The notes under the pieces are model-generated. The model was not told the DNA's origin, did no database searches, and worked only from the letters and a program-made list of their open reading frames with translations. A program made the position numbers and the translations under genes. A stretch of DNA of 64,000 bases from Megalonaias nervosa (taxonomy: Eukaryota > Mollusca > Bivalvia > Unionida > Unionidae): assembly GCA_016617855.1 (NCBI GenBank), contig JAECUM010013003.1, forward strand, positions 32,147-96,146. The letters are read 5' to 3'. The stretch's first letter is position 1. Every line of letters begins with the position of its first letter. Shown in pieces: positions 31,390-41,287 of the stretch.

Positions 31390-32264
31390 TTAACTTTCAT
31401 CATTTATCACCCTAAGATATAAACCAGCTTTGATGCCATACCTGTATTTCTCGTAAAGATCTCTCATATCATGTACTTCAACAAATTTTAGTTGTTCATC
31501 ATTATAACGGTTTTCGTCTTGTATTTTAGTCAGCTTTTTTATTAATTGGCTATACTCGGTGTTTTCAAGTTCTTCTTCTAGTGCTTTAACTTTACCAGAA
31601 TATCTTTCAAACATTCCTTCAATTATGTCAATTTCTCCTCCTAATTTTTTCTCCTTCATCCCTTCTCTTAATTGCTTTATTCAAATCAGCTCTCACAGTA
31701 GTCACATCGAGTCTTGCAATATCTAGTTTTATTTTAATATCGTTATGTTTTTCTCTCATCTTCCTAACATCAGAAACCTTAACCTCTATTTTATACATGC
31801 CATCAAATTTACCATACTCATACTCTCCTATGTTATCATAGATACTTCTCTTATAATTTTCAATAGCTAGATCTTCTCTCCCATATCAGTTCTTTTCTCA
31901 GGTATTTTACATTTTATTTCTTCTATCGCCCGTTGAGTTGGTTCAGTTTATTCTATGATTCGTTGTACAGCAGCTTCTGTTTCTGCTCTTTGTTTTTCTT
32001 CGAGTAAACCTAACAAATCTTTTTCTTTTTTTGTACTTTTTTAAGCTTATCAACAGATAATGTTCATATTTCTGGTTGTTTGCCAAGTACTGCTTCGGTA
32101 ACTGGCTTTAAAAGTTTGGCAGTTTCTTCTTCTGCTTGAACTTGTCCTCGACGTGCTTCTTCCACCCTTTTCTTAGAAGCAGCTTGAGATGCAGCAAGTT
32201 TCTTTAGTAATTCATTTTTTTTACGATAATACATTGTTATTTTGATATGCTTTATAAAATTCAC
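31390..32264 (-). pseudogene. Long coiled-coil protein of Polinton B, broken into frames
   Basis: Starts near MYYRKKNELLKKLAASQ with Ala/Glu-rich helices (VEEARRGQVQAEEE), then LLEEKQRAETEAAVQ, DGMYKIEVKVSDVRKM and the C-terminal IIEGMFERYSGKVKALEEEL and YEKYRYGIKAG in other frames. Roughly 290 codons with at least three shifts and stops. Continuous heptad-like character and shared strand suggest one ancestral gene, perhaps a scaffold or core protein. No named family. Confidence 0.55.
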
Positions 32265-32955
32265 CTAGAGAAATTTATCAATACAACAACGGAACATCTT
32301 TGCTGGATCACGCGCTAGTTTATCAAATCAAATGAAATTGTATTTGTTTTTGGTTGCCCTGTGATATAATTCAATAAACTTATGTTTTGTTACATCCCCG
32401 CATTGCTCGCTTGCAATATTTCTCACATCAACATTATCTAATCCAGGAAACAGTATAAAACATCCTGTATTTCGTCGTATAAACCTGTCAACGTTATAAG
32501 ATCCCTGCACAAGATAAATCGCATTACACGTTTTGTTACGCTATTATAAGAAAATAAGATTTAATCTTATTCATCTCCTCATTGTTTAACGGAATATCAT
32601 CAAATACAATTATTTTATGCTATGACAAATCAAGTTCATTCACAGGAACTAAATCTTCTGGTTGTTTGATCATAAATATATCTTCTCCAGCGCCAAGATC
32701 ATCTCGACGTTTGTTGTTGTACTTGCTTAATAGCTCGTATTTGTCCTGCTGCGGATTTACTGTGTAAATATACACCCTATCGTAGTTAAAGTTGTCGTTG
32801 AGCAAACGATTCAATAGTAGATTTGTTTTACCAGATCCTGTACGACCAATAATAAGATAATGACAATCTGGAAGTTCGTTGTTGTGTTTATGTTTGACTA
32901 ATCGTTCGGTATCAAAATTTAATATTGGTGTATTTTTCACCGATGACTGCGTCAT
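32265..32955 (-). pseudogene. ATP: Polinton B packaging ATPase (FtsK/HerA, A32-like), stops
   Basis: Starts MTQSSVKNTPILNFDTERL. Walker A is LIIGRTGSGKTNLLLNRLL. After an in-frame TAG follow Walker B (HKIIVFDDIPLNNEE) and, in a shifted frame, FIRRNTGCFILFPGL and CGDVTKHKFIELYHRA. This is the virion packaging ATPase. The stop between Walker A and B and the later shift make it non-functional. It is divergent from the fibre-like gene with 34 bases between the two ATGs. Confidence 0.88.
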
Positions 32956-32989
32956 TGTTGTATAATTGTATGTTATATATTTTACGTAA

Positions 32990-34204
32990 ATGAGTTATTA
33001 CACAAAATTTGGAACAACACTCACAGGATCCATTTCCGCTGACGAACCAACAATAACTGATACAACGAGTACTTGGTTTAGAAGTAGATTATCCACCACC
33101 AAAGGTTGATCTTACTCAAGCGGTAAGTTACTCACAACTAAAAACGATTCACGATAACAAACTATCATTGACAGGAGGAACGATAAACGGTAACTTGGAT
33201 ATGTCAGGAAAAAAATTAGAAATTTGGAGACCGCGTATCCACCAGCAAACTTAAACCAAACCCAAGCGGTAAGTTATTTGCAGTTGAAATATGTAGATGG
33301 TAACAAGCTTTATAAAACCGGTGGAAAGGTTATCGGCAATATTAATATGTCAAGTAAAAAAAAAAATATTGCTCTGGAAACTGCATATCCACCAGCAAAC
33401 GTTGATATCACACAAGCGGTGAGTTATGCTCATCTAAAATCTGTTGACGATAACAAGCTTAATAAGGCCGGCGACACAATGACTGGTAACCTGATAATGA
33501 GCAATAACTCAAAAGTAACTGGGCTTTCAATAAATTCACCACCAGCTAATGATAAGGATGCTATTAGTTATGCTCAGTTAAAAGGAGCACTCACTCCGTA
33601 TTTAAAACTATCTGGTGGATCAATGGCAGGTAATTTAAGAATGGGGTCTAACAAAATAGCAACAACATATCTTCCAGTTAACTCATCCGATTTAACAAAT
33701 AAAGCATATGTTGATAGTTTATATAGTGGTGTAAAACGAACCAAAAACAATGTTGGGTATATTCCAACATTTTTTAAGGAATCTGATAACCGAGCTGAAT
33801 TTGAGGTAAGCGCATCAACATATTATCCTGAAAATTATCCTCATTACCCTTTCGCTGTTGATTATGGACAAGAAAGGGCAACCAACGGAGAAACCAGAGA
33901 CTTTTGGATTAAAATCAAATGTCCCGTCGCAGCTGCTATTTGGCAATTTCGTTTGCGCGGCCGATTAAACTCTAGCCTTGGGCAAATTTATAATTGGCGA
34001 TTGGAAGGATCAAACGATGATATTAACTGGACAATGTTGTATGGTGCAACAAACACATATATCTCAACAACTCAATATTTTACAATTCCAACTGCGAATG
34101 CTGTTGACAAGTACATTTATTTTCGAATTTATGTTGTCACTGCTGAAGATCCGTTTCCAGGATTGAGAGCATATCACATATATACACTCGATGATCAAAT
34201 TTAA
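32990..34204 (+). pseudogene. Tail-fibre-like repeat protein with discoidin-like head
   Basis: Starts MSYYTKFGTTLTGS. Four to five repeats of about 42-45 residues follow, each with a TGGxxxGNLxM turn and an AVSYxQLK strand, for example AGDTMTGNLIMSNNSKVTGL, ending LTNKAYVDSLYSG. This is the pattern of phage tail-fibre repeats. The C-terminal ~150 residues (DFWIKIKCPVAAAIWQFRL, WRLEGSNDDINWTMLYG) look like an F5/8 type C (discoidin) carbohydrate-binding fold. One frameshift near 33090 separates the start; the last 326 codons are open. The likely role is a receptor-binding spike. Confidence 0.75.
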
Positions 34205-34221
34205 TCTAGCGTTTTAAAATA

Positions 34222-34417
34222 ATGTCTGAACCAGCAGTTATAACCGTTGCAAGAGAATTTCACAATTTAAATTTTTAGTGTGAAAAAATATGTTTCTACA
34301 ACAGATATTGACGACAGATCACAAGCGGCAAATAAAATACAAAAAGTGAAATATTTCAGCATCGATTCAGTAAACAGTACAGTATTGTCAGAAAGTGAAG
34401 GTAATTTGTTTGCGTAA
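34222..34417 (+). pseudogene. Small unknown Polinton B gene, one frameshift
   Basis: Starts MSEPAVITVAREFHNLNF and, after a shift, continues SVKKYVSTTDIDDRSQAANK to a TAA that overlaps the next ATG (TAATG). It follows the fibre-like gene by 17 bases, so it may belong to the same transcription unit. Function unknown. Confidence 0.45.
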
Positions 34418-35530
34418 TGCATATGCGAGGATCACAACTAGTAGAAGCAGTAGGAAACATTGATATTATAAACAGATACTGTCATCCTGATGATTTTCTA
34501 GAAGAACAAAAACAAGCTGAAATCCTGCTGAAAAAATATTGCTTGAGCTTGACAAGGAAAATATAGGTTTGATAATACTATCAGATCTAATAAAAGCACG
34601 AGCTTACGGTGGAAAAGCGCAGGAAGAAAAACGAATAAACGACAATCATAGTCGTCTCGACAAACTAGCGGAAGCTAAAATAATAAAATTAAGAAGAAAC
34701 AAAAATTTGCACAATAGTGTTTTAAAACGGAAAATTTTTAAGCATCTCGGTATGTATTACTACGACAAACAAACCCTAGTTAAAATCGCTAGTATACCAG
34801 CGGATACGGACATAATAATCAAAGTGTACTTAAACGCAGTTTTACCAATGATATATGAAAATTTTAATTTGATCCCATTATCATTAACAAATCTCTAGCG
34901 ATAATCAATAATCTTGACAATGAAATTGATAATTTCAATGATGTTGAGCGAGAAACGTTTTTTGAAGAAGTCGAATCAACAAGTTTTATAAAAAAATATT
35001 CTTACTATGACATCAGTGAAGAAGATGATGCTCCACTTCCATCGCTCCAACGCTCTAGACAATTGCCATTACGAACTTATTACACTGAAGTTTAGAAAAT
35101 ATTCACGCAATCATACAAAAAATTATTGTTTAAAGTAGGTTCTCTTGTTAGTCCTTTCGAAGATGATACAGAAAAAATCCGAAAATTAATGCTAATAAAT
35201 TTCGTAGTCGCATAGGCAATTGTCAGACAACATCTTGTTCTCAAAAATGTTACGTTGGATCAAATAAGCTTGGTACTCGGGTTTATTGATGAAACAGAAA
35301 TAGAATACGATAATTTGGTAAATAAAACAGATTTGTATGAACTTAATGTAGAAAACAAGTTCAATTCCTACAGTTGGTTAAAGAAAAATGAGGTATTAAC
35401 AGATGACGATAAAAATATTTCGTCGGATGTTTATGACAAGTATAGAGATGTTTTAGCTCATGCTAACAATTATACGTTCCATGGGTTTCTTGACTTGATT
35501 GTTGGTACTAGAACTTTTGACATTGTATAA
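34417..35530 (+). pseudogene. Large unknown Polinton B protein, frameshifts and two stops
   Basis: About 365 codons in pieces: MHMRGSQLVEAVGNIDIINR, then ELDKENIGLIILSDLIKARA and a basic stretch (KIIKLRRNKNLHNS), then EIDNFNDVERETFFEEVEST, KLLFKVGSLVSPFEDD and an open end (LVLGFIDETEIEYDN). The parts follow each other without gaps, so a single ancestral gene is likely. No family recognised. Being beside the fibre-like gene, it may be a virion-surface or host-factor gene. Confidence 0.5.
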
Positions 35531-35553
35531 AAATTGTAAACAAATATTGTATA

Positions 35554-36037
35554 ATGGGAAAACAGATCATCGATTTCAATCATATTTCAGAGGAAATTCC
35601 AAGACAGGATGTGGACGCACTAATGCAATATTACAGGTTTTATCATAAAAACCTTTGGTTTGTAAAACAATGTTACAAATACTAAAGCAAAATACTTCGG
35701 GTAATATCATATTTACCACTGCTAATGACTGGCTCTGGCATAATTTCAAAAGGGAGCATTATTAAACCCGTTTTTGTTAATAATATCCGGTGTTGGTGTT
35801 TCCATTGGAACAGGGTGTAAAAAAAATTGAGCCTCGACTTGAGACCAAAAAATGCCTATAAAACAGCAAGTATAACTTATAAAATTACTTGAACAGATAC
35901 GATCTTATCTGCGAGGTGTAAAATACGATATGGACGATTTAATACGCGAGTTTCGTGTTACTGACAGTATGTTAACAAATATTCTACCAATGAGAGTTAG
36001 CAGGTATAACAATAATTATCAAAAAAGTATGGTAATC
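35554..36037 (+). pseudogene. Gly-rich membrane-type Polinton protein, broken
   Basis: Starts MGKQIIDFNHISEEIPRQDV, shifts after about 43 codons, and later shows NPFLLIISGVGVSIGTG, a hydrophobic Gly-rich segment followed by Lys residues. This SGxGV segment belongs to a family I have often seen next to Polintons and whose function is not known to me. It ends at the right TIR. Confidence 0.5.
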
Positions 36038-36341
36038 AAGTTATATAACAATAAATTTTATCTAACATTAAATTTTATATGAATTTTGTCTAACAACAAT
36101 CAGTAGTAGGGATAAAGGAGTGTTTATGGATCGGAGACCCTAAAATCTTTGCCAACAAGTTCAGTCTTTCGTATATTTTATCATACAAGATAGTTCTCAA
36201 AAGTTGATGACGTGGATGTCGACTGTATCGAATATTTTGTCATACAAGATAGTTATCATGTGTTGTTGACGATATAGTCGATTCCGGACTTGTTGGTAAC
36301 GATTTTAGGGTCTTTGAGCCAGAAACCTCCTCACACCTACT
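36038..36341. repeat. Right TIR of Polinton B
   Basis: Inverted copy of the left TIR. It includes the nested palindrome bounded by AGACCCTAAAATC and its complement, and ends ACCTCCTCACACCTACT. A few differences exist, for example ATCTTTGCC for ATCGTTACC. Confidence 0.85.
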
Positions 36342-36599
36342 ATTTATCCTATAAAACTGAGTAGGCATTGTTTGCACTAATCAGAGTCTCGTTGCTCCAT
36401 GAATTGCATATCTTCGTGTGTGCTCCTGGTAACGGTTCTTTTTGTTGAACGACTGGATTCAGAGATTTTCTTCGTTGATGTACATAATTGACCTATCAGT
36501 TCCGGATTTGTTTTGTTGTAGCCTCGGTTTGCTGATGAATTCTCAATGAGTACAATGTCGGACTGAACTGTGTTCGAACTGCCAACATGGGGTGGCAAT
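36342..36599. other. Short flank between Polinton B and LINE-X
   Basis: A 73-codon minus-strand frame (MPPHVGSSNTVQSDIVL...) could be a piece of a retrotransposon ORF1 or chance. Nothing else is visible. Confidence 0.35.
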
Positions 36600-36795
36600 G
36601 TACTTTTGACTGTCGAACATGGCTGAGTTTGTTCACATAAGCGTTACATTAATCTGTAAATATTTACGAAAACATAAGGATAAATTCTATGCAGCATTTA
36701 TAGACTATGAAGAAAAAAAAACTTTGACAGAGTAGAGAGTAATTTGCTGCATCAAAAGCTAGTTGGTGAAAATATGAATGGAGAAATGTACAGAA
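36600..36795 (+). pseudogene. LINE-X reverse transcriptase, first fragment
   Basis: The plus strand encodes KYLRKHKDKFYAAFIDYEEK followed by NLLHQKLVGENMNGEMYRII, the RT fingers/palm entry (D of motif A in AFIDYE). It stops at a TTG/TTA microsatellite. The next RT block (FSLFMNDLEPFLAKG) appears at 52,350 on the same strand, so this LINE was split by later insertions. Confidence 0.7.
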
Positions 36796-36805
36796 TTATC
36801 ATTTA

Positions 36806-36829
36806 TTGTTGTTGTTGTTGTTGTTGTTG

Positions 36830-36882
<53 letters not shown>
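36806..36882. repeat. (TTG)n(TTA)n microsatellite
   Basis: About 9 TTG units followed by about 17 TTA units. It borders the 3' end of the LINE-Y fragment. A similar TTA run borders its other end at 52,245. Confidence 0.9.
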
Positions 36883-36883
<1 letters not shown>

Positions 36884-36886
<3 letters not shown>

Positions 36887-37318
36887 AGATAAGAATTCTT
36901 TATTTCTGACTACGTAGTCCATACATCTAAATTAAAATATAGATATAAAGTAAAAACATTGTAAATATAAAAGAACATATATATCATACGTACAAGTATA
37001 CAGATACATGTACAACAATTAACTGCGCCCTTCATTGTTAAGAATGAAATTAAGTGGCACATTTAAAGAGTAATTTGTTCCATCTACTAATAATATGAGA
37101 ATTTAAATGAATGTCATAGTTTCAAAGAGATTTCAATATACAGTTCTTACTATTAGATATTCTTGTCATCATTGAGAATACACACTTTCTCATTACTTCA
37201 TCAAAACTGAATACATTATAATTTACAAACATGTTGGAGGTGCTGTTCCATCCAGGAAAACCTAATAGAAAACGAAGACTACTGTTATAACCAATAACTA
37301 GTTTTCTTTTCATACATT
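36884..37318 (-). mobile_element. LINE-Y fragment, 3' part left of Polinton A2
   Basis: Same sequence as the 3' end of LINE-Y at 16,232, with an open piece (RKLVIGYNSSLRFLLGFPGW, MFVNYNVFSFDEVMRK) matching the C-terminal domain there. It stops at TACATT where A2 begins and resumes at 51,946. Confidence 0.85.
37313..37318. other. Left 6-bp target duplication of Polinton A2 (TACATT)
   Basis: TACATT directly before AGTAGTGTAGTG. An identical TACATT follows the right terminus at 51946-51951. Six bases is the Polinton duplication length. Confidence 0.92.
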
Positions 37319-37659
37319 AGTAGTGTAGTGGGATAGAATAGCGTCAATGGGACTTCTATGTTAAACTAGGGGGGTTGTACCCTGGCAACAATGGGAATTT
37401 AACATGGGAATTTTAACATGGGTGGGACTGTATAGCGTCAAGATTTATAGCGTCAAAAGCACACCCTGGGACGATATAGCATCAATGGGAATTAGCATTA
37501 CAGACCCCCCCGGCACGTTTACGGACACGATTTATAGCCTCAAAAGCACACCCTGGGACTGTATAGCGTCAATGGGAATTTGTATAGCGACTAGCACACC
37601 CTGGGATAGTATTGCCTCAATGGGAATTTTGTATAGCGACAAGAGGAATGGAACAGGTA

Positions 37660-38270
37660 GGGTGACGTCACGGTACTGGACACTTGCAACAATGTAGCAA
37701 GGACCGTGACGTCATGCCACCTGTGTCATTTCTATATACAAACACGAATCATTCGCGTTCATATTTGTGGATATTATAACTCTCTATACACAAGCCATCA
37801 GCCAATCAACAGTACTAAAAACAGCAACTATAAAAAATCAGCCACTGTTTCGTAGGCTGATGGCTTATACCAAATTACTTCAATACATAGAATCACGAAC
37901 CATTCGTGTTCTACATCAATTTAATTCCTTAACTCCTAGACACTTGCAACAATGTAGCAAGTACCGTGACGTCATGCCACCTGTGTCATTTCTATATACA
38001 AATACAAATCATTCGCGTTCCTGTTTGTGTATAGCAAATACCGTGACGTCATGCCACCTGTGTCATTTCTATATACAAACACGAGTCATTCGCGTTCGTG
38101 TATGTGTATAGCAAGTACCGTGATGTCATGCCACCTGTGTTATTTCTATATACAAACACGAATCGTTCGCGTTCCTGTTTGTGTATAGCAAGTACCGTGA
38201 CGACATGCCACCTGTGTCATTTCTATATAAAGTTTGAATCATTCACGTTCGTGTCAGTGAATAGTATAGT
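37660..38270. repeat. CRE-bearing tandem repeats in the left TIR
   Basis: Units of about 70 bases with CCGTGACGTCATGCCACCTG, GTCATTTCTATATACAAACA and ATCATTCGCGTTC. Four units run in tandem (37,960-38,270) and another two sites lie at 37,663 and 37,708. The right TIR has fewer units and A1 has one. Each holds a TGACGTCA or one-base variant, an E-box CACCTG and a CTATATA motif. Confidence 0.8.
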
Positions 38271-38462
38271 ATAGTATGTTTTATATATTCGCTTTTTTCC
38301 ATAGATTGATGAACATCAATCTATCATACACAAATTATAAAATCGACTAACAAAATTTTTTAGGTAAGAGAATAATGTTTTGGGGAGTTAAATATAAATT
38401 ATACAATCGAATAAAAAAAATTTTTAGGCAAGAAAGAATAAATCCTTTCGAGGCAGTGGAGT

Positions 38463-38478
38463 GGCCCTGAAAAGGGCC
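38463..38478 (-). terminator. Histone-mRNA-type 3' stem-loop (A2 left TIR)
   Basis: Minus strand GGCCCTTTTCAGGGCC followed by ACTCCA: six perfect pairs and a TTTC loop. It comes 65 bases after the coiled-coil stop. The downstream purine element reads TCGAAAGGA (38443-38451), one base off the other copies. Confidence 0.8.
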
Positions 38479-38543
38479 TTTGGTTTTCTTCTTTGTCTTC
38501 TTCTAAGTTCTTCTATTCCTCCACCAACTTCTTATTTTCTGTC

Positions 38544-38879
38544 CTACACTTTTTTCTTCTTCTCATTCTTTTCCTCCTCCTGTTTTTCCTTCTCCTCCTC
38601 CTTTTCCTGTTTCTTCCTTTTTTCATTTTCTTCTTCCTTTTCTATTTTTTCGTTCCACTCCCTCATCCTCCTTTTGTCTTCTAAATCTTCCTTTTCGTCC
38701 TTTTCAATTCTAATCATCTCATTTAATATCTCCTTTCCACTCTTTAAATTGTTGATTTCCATAGCCAGTCAGTGCGGGCTATAAGCCCCAAGCTGCATTC
38801 TAAGTAGCATCTCCTCCACCATGCCTAGTGTGTCTACCACCTCCTGCAGTCTTATCATTCTCTCCATGTTGCTAGCCAT
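38544..38879 (-). pseudogene. TIR coiled-coil gene, left copy, one stop
   Basis: Starts MASNMERMIRLQEVVDTLGM, then NLKSGKEILNEMIRIEKDE and a long Glu/Lys coiled coil. A TGA after GAYSPH breaks it; the right-TIR copy has Arg there and is open for 111 codons. Being inside the TIR, the gene is present twice per element. Promoter, leader repeats and the 3' hairpin are shared with the right copy. Confidence 0.7.
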
Positions 38880-39104
38880 TTTTTATATTCAGCGAATGAC
38901 TGACTGAAGGATTATAGTCGCTTGTGCACTTAAGCGCTTTTGCGACTGGTTATAGCCCCGGGCTGGGCCCTTGGCCCCGGGCTGGGCCCTTGGCCCCGGG
39001 CTGGGCTCTTGGCCCCGATCTGGGCCATGTGGTGCGAATGACGAACGCTATGCTTTTATATACTTCAAGCACGGACGTGAACGAAAACATCCCTTACACT
39101 CACT

Positions 39105-39195
39105 TCACACATTATTTACTATCCACACCAACGAATGAGAAAGCATAAAACACAGACCTATTTACTGTCTACACCAACGGACGAGAATGCATAAA

Positions 39196-39229
<34 letters not shown>

Positions 39230-40000
39230 TATCCACACCAACGAGCGCGAATGAATAAAACACACACCTATTTACTATCCACACCAACGGACGAGAATGC
39301 ATAAAACATACCATATTTATTATCCTCACCAACGAATCAGAAAGTATAAAACACACACCTATTTACTATCCACACCAACGGACGAGAATGCATAAAACAC
39401 ACACACATATATATTATCCACACCAACGGACGAGAATGCATAAAACACACCCATATCTACTACCCACACAAACGGGAAGAGAAGAAAAGCCACACCCATA
39501 TCCACTATCCACACAAACTTGAAGAGAAGAAAAAACACACCCATATCTACAATCCACATTAACGGGAAGAGAAGAAAAAAACATACAATATTTACAATCC
39601 ACACAAACGGACGCGAACGTATAAACACACCACACTTACTATCCAAACAAACGGACGAGAACGCATAAAATACACACACATATACTATCCACACCAGCGA
39701 ATGAGAATGCATAAAGCATACACTTATTTACTATCCACACCAACGAGCACGGATGCATAAAACACGCACCTATTTACTATCCTCACAAATGAATGAGAAA
39801 GCATAAAACACACACCTATTTACTATCCACACCAACGGACGAGAATGCATAAAACATACACACACACCTATTTACTATCCACACCAACGAACGCGAATGC
39901 ATAAAACACACACCCATTTACTATCTTCACCAAATGAGAATGCATAAAACATACACATATATACTATCCACACAAACGTACGCGAATTCATAAAACCCTA
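39105..40000. repeat. Minisatellite, unit about 45-50 bp
   Basis: Roughly 18 diverged units of the form TATTTACTATCCACACCAAC, GGACGAGAATGCATAAAACA with CA-rich joints. One or two units also occur inside the right TIR (50,240-50,320), so the array began inside the TIR and grew only on the left side. Frames crossing it are artefacts. Confidence 0.9.
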
Positions 40001-40176
40001 CTCGGTTTTAGTGTCGGAACGCTATGATAGCGAATGTCATGGTGAGGGATAGAGAGAAGTCAAAGAGCATTTGTAATGATAAAATTTTTTGAAAACAAAC
40101 AACAGACACATTTTTTTTTTAAAACACAACATTTTTTATTCAACCGACAACTAACCACTAACAAGTAACAATAACA

Positions 40177-40743
40177 TCAAACAAATTTTTTTTGACAAGG
40201 TTGACAACGTTGTGAAATCATGTGAGATTTCAACTGATGGAAGTCATGAGGCCATTGATGTACACTACGTTTCCTAGCTAAAGACAAAAGATAGCCATAA
40301 TGGTCACAAAACCATCGATCTACTTTCTCGTCGTTTCTAGAAGAGTGACGATCAAAATAAGTCACTAAATGTTCTAAAGGATATCCAAGACTGCGTTGAT
40401 GAAGAAAAAACACACAATATTGTCCACACACCATGGAATCTGTGCCTTGTAATTTCACATTATTGAATCGTGTCGTCTGGGCATTTCTGCTCATAAAGTC
40501 AATGATATCGTCTTCCAAAGAGGGTAATCCATACGAATCAAAATATTCCACGCAATCCTCTTGAGGGAAGTAGATGGCAACCCAGTGAGTTCCTGGGAGA
40601 TGACTGTCGTCCGTGTTGATGACATAAGCTTGATGGTCTTGAGGTTTGCGATGAGGTACTTCATCTTGAGAGCACACGACAGGATTCCAAGAAGCAGTAT
40701 ACGAACTATTGTTCAAAAGGTAATAAAGTTCCCAGGTATCCAT
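40177..40743 (-). CDS. PRO: Adenain-like cysteine protease of Polinton A2, intact
   Basis: 188 residues starting MDTWELYYLLNNSSYTASW. Catalytic blocks: THWVAIYFPQEDC (His), EYFDSYGLPSLED (Asp), then LQGTDSMVCGQYCVFFLHQR (Gln and the nucleophilic Cys). This is the adenovirus-protease (C5) group encoded by Polintons, which processes capsid precursors. Length is near the family norm. An AATAAA lies about 40 bases after the stop. It is one of the few fully open core genes in A2. Confidence 0.9.
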   Translation of the reverse strand: MDTWELYYLLNNSSYTASWNPVVCSQDEVPHRKPQDHQAYVINTDDSHLPGTHWVAIYFPQEDCVEYFDSYGLPSLEDDIIDFMSRNAQTTRFNNVKLQGTDSMVCGQYCVFFLHQRSLGYPLEHLVTYFDRHSSRNDEKVDRWFCDHYGYLLSLARKRSVHQWPHDFHQLKSHMISQRCQPCQKKFV

Positions 40744-40766
40744 TTTTTTGTTGTGCTGTTTTTTTT

Positions 40767-41212
40767 TCACAGGTAATGATAAGTCATCAATTCAATTCTG
40801 ACTTTTTGTTTGAAACGCTCTGTCAAGTAGCCGTTTCTTCGCCTTGTCTCCGCACTCTGGGCTAAGAGAGCTTCGATGCGATAGATCTCTAGAGTACTCT
40901 GTGGAGGGCAGGAATGATCACGCAAGCCTTTATATCACTCATGCCACACTTCTTCTTCCGAGATGAGACCCCAAGCGTCGTCCAGATACTCGTCCAATTT
41001 TTCTTCTTGACTCATTATCATACATTTATCGTGTTGAATTTGACTGGGATGATCGTTTCGACAACCATAACAATATTTCTTACTCAATTCCGTAATTGTA
41101 TTCGCCAGGTGTTTAGCAAAACAGGACACTAAATGTTGTTCTTGTTCTGACCACTACCTCGTCCTTTTTGTCTTGGTCTTGGGGTTGTGTTTTCACGCTA
41201 TCCTCCCATTCC
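40767..41212 (-). pseudogene. Conserved Polinton protein with CYGC...HPSQ...H motif, two frameshifts
   Basis: Frames read MEWEDSVKTQPQDQDKKDE, then CFAKHLANTITELSKKYCYG, CRNDHPSQIQHDKCMI and, after a second shift at 40934, YRIEALLAQSAETRRRNGYL to a TGA. The CYGC-x3-HPSQ-x2-H-x2-C pattern looks like a zinc site, and I have seen this block in many Polinton/adintovirus genomes between capsid and protease genes. Function unknown. Confidence 0.65.
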
Positions 41213-41287
41213 ATGTCCAAAGATTCTCTATCGTTCAATGAGGGATAGGAGTCTTCAATTGTCTCTAATAGTCTAGAATGACTTCTC

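Larger units (their letters stand above)
19852..36341. mobile_element. Polinton/Maverick element B, full length, degenerate
   Basis: A 16.5-kb element between inverted repeats that start AGTAGGTGTGA and end with the complement ending CCTACT, giving the usual AGT...ACT Polinton termini. It carries POLB, integrase, protease, packaging ATPase, major and penton-like capsid proteins, and accessory genes. The six bases outside (CCCAGT left, ATTTAT right) do not match, so the target duplication has decayed or an end was rearranged. It is much more AT-rich than A1/A2 and its proteins are only distantly related to theirs. Confidence 0.92.
37319..39222. repeat. Left TIR of Polinton A2 (about 1.9 kb)
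   Basis: Inverted copy of 50190-51945. From the tip inwards: short GCGTCAATGGGAATT repeats, CRE-containing tandem units, AT-rich block, hairpin, coiled-coil gene, GC-rich 19-bp repeats, TATA box, and one or two units of the terminal minisatellite up to a CA run. It is longer than the right TIR, mostly through extra CRE units. Confidence 0.92.

Noticed and set aside
32990..34204. Bacterial or phage contamination as source of the fibre-like gene
   Set aside because: It lies between Polinton ATPase and other Polinton B genes, within intact TIRs, with the same base composition and the same kind of decay.
19846..36347. A 6-bp target duplication for Polinton B
   Set aside because: CCCAGT at the left and ATTTAT at the right do not match, and shifting the ends by a few bases does not help.
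38461..38784. Ser/Phe/Leu-rich membrane-like frame opposite the TIR gene (also 50641-50964)
   Set aside because: It is the antisense of a Glu/Lys coiled-coil gene; TATA box and 3' hairpin support the other strand.
39359..39712. Long minus-strand frame with repeated VCVFYAFS-type units
   Set aside because: It is a translation of the 45-50-bp minisatellite; frame openness comes from the unit, not from a gene.
39105..40000. Possible CRISPR-like array
   Set aside because: The repeats are contiguous, degenerate and variable in length with no unique spacers, in animal DNA; it is a minisatellite.
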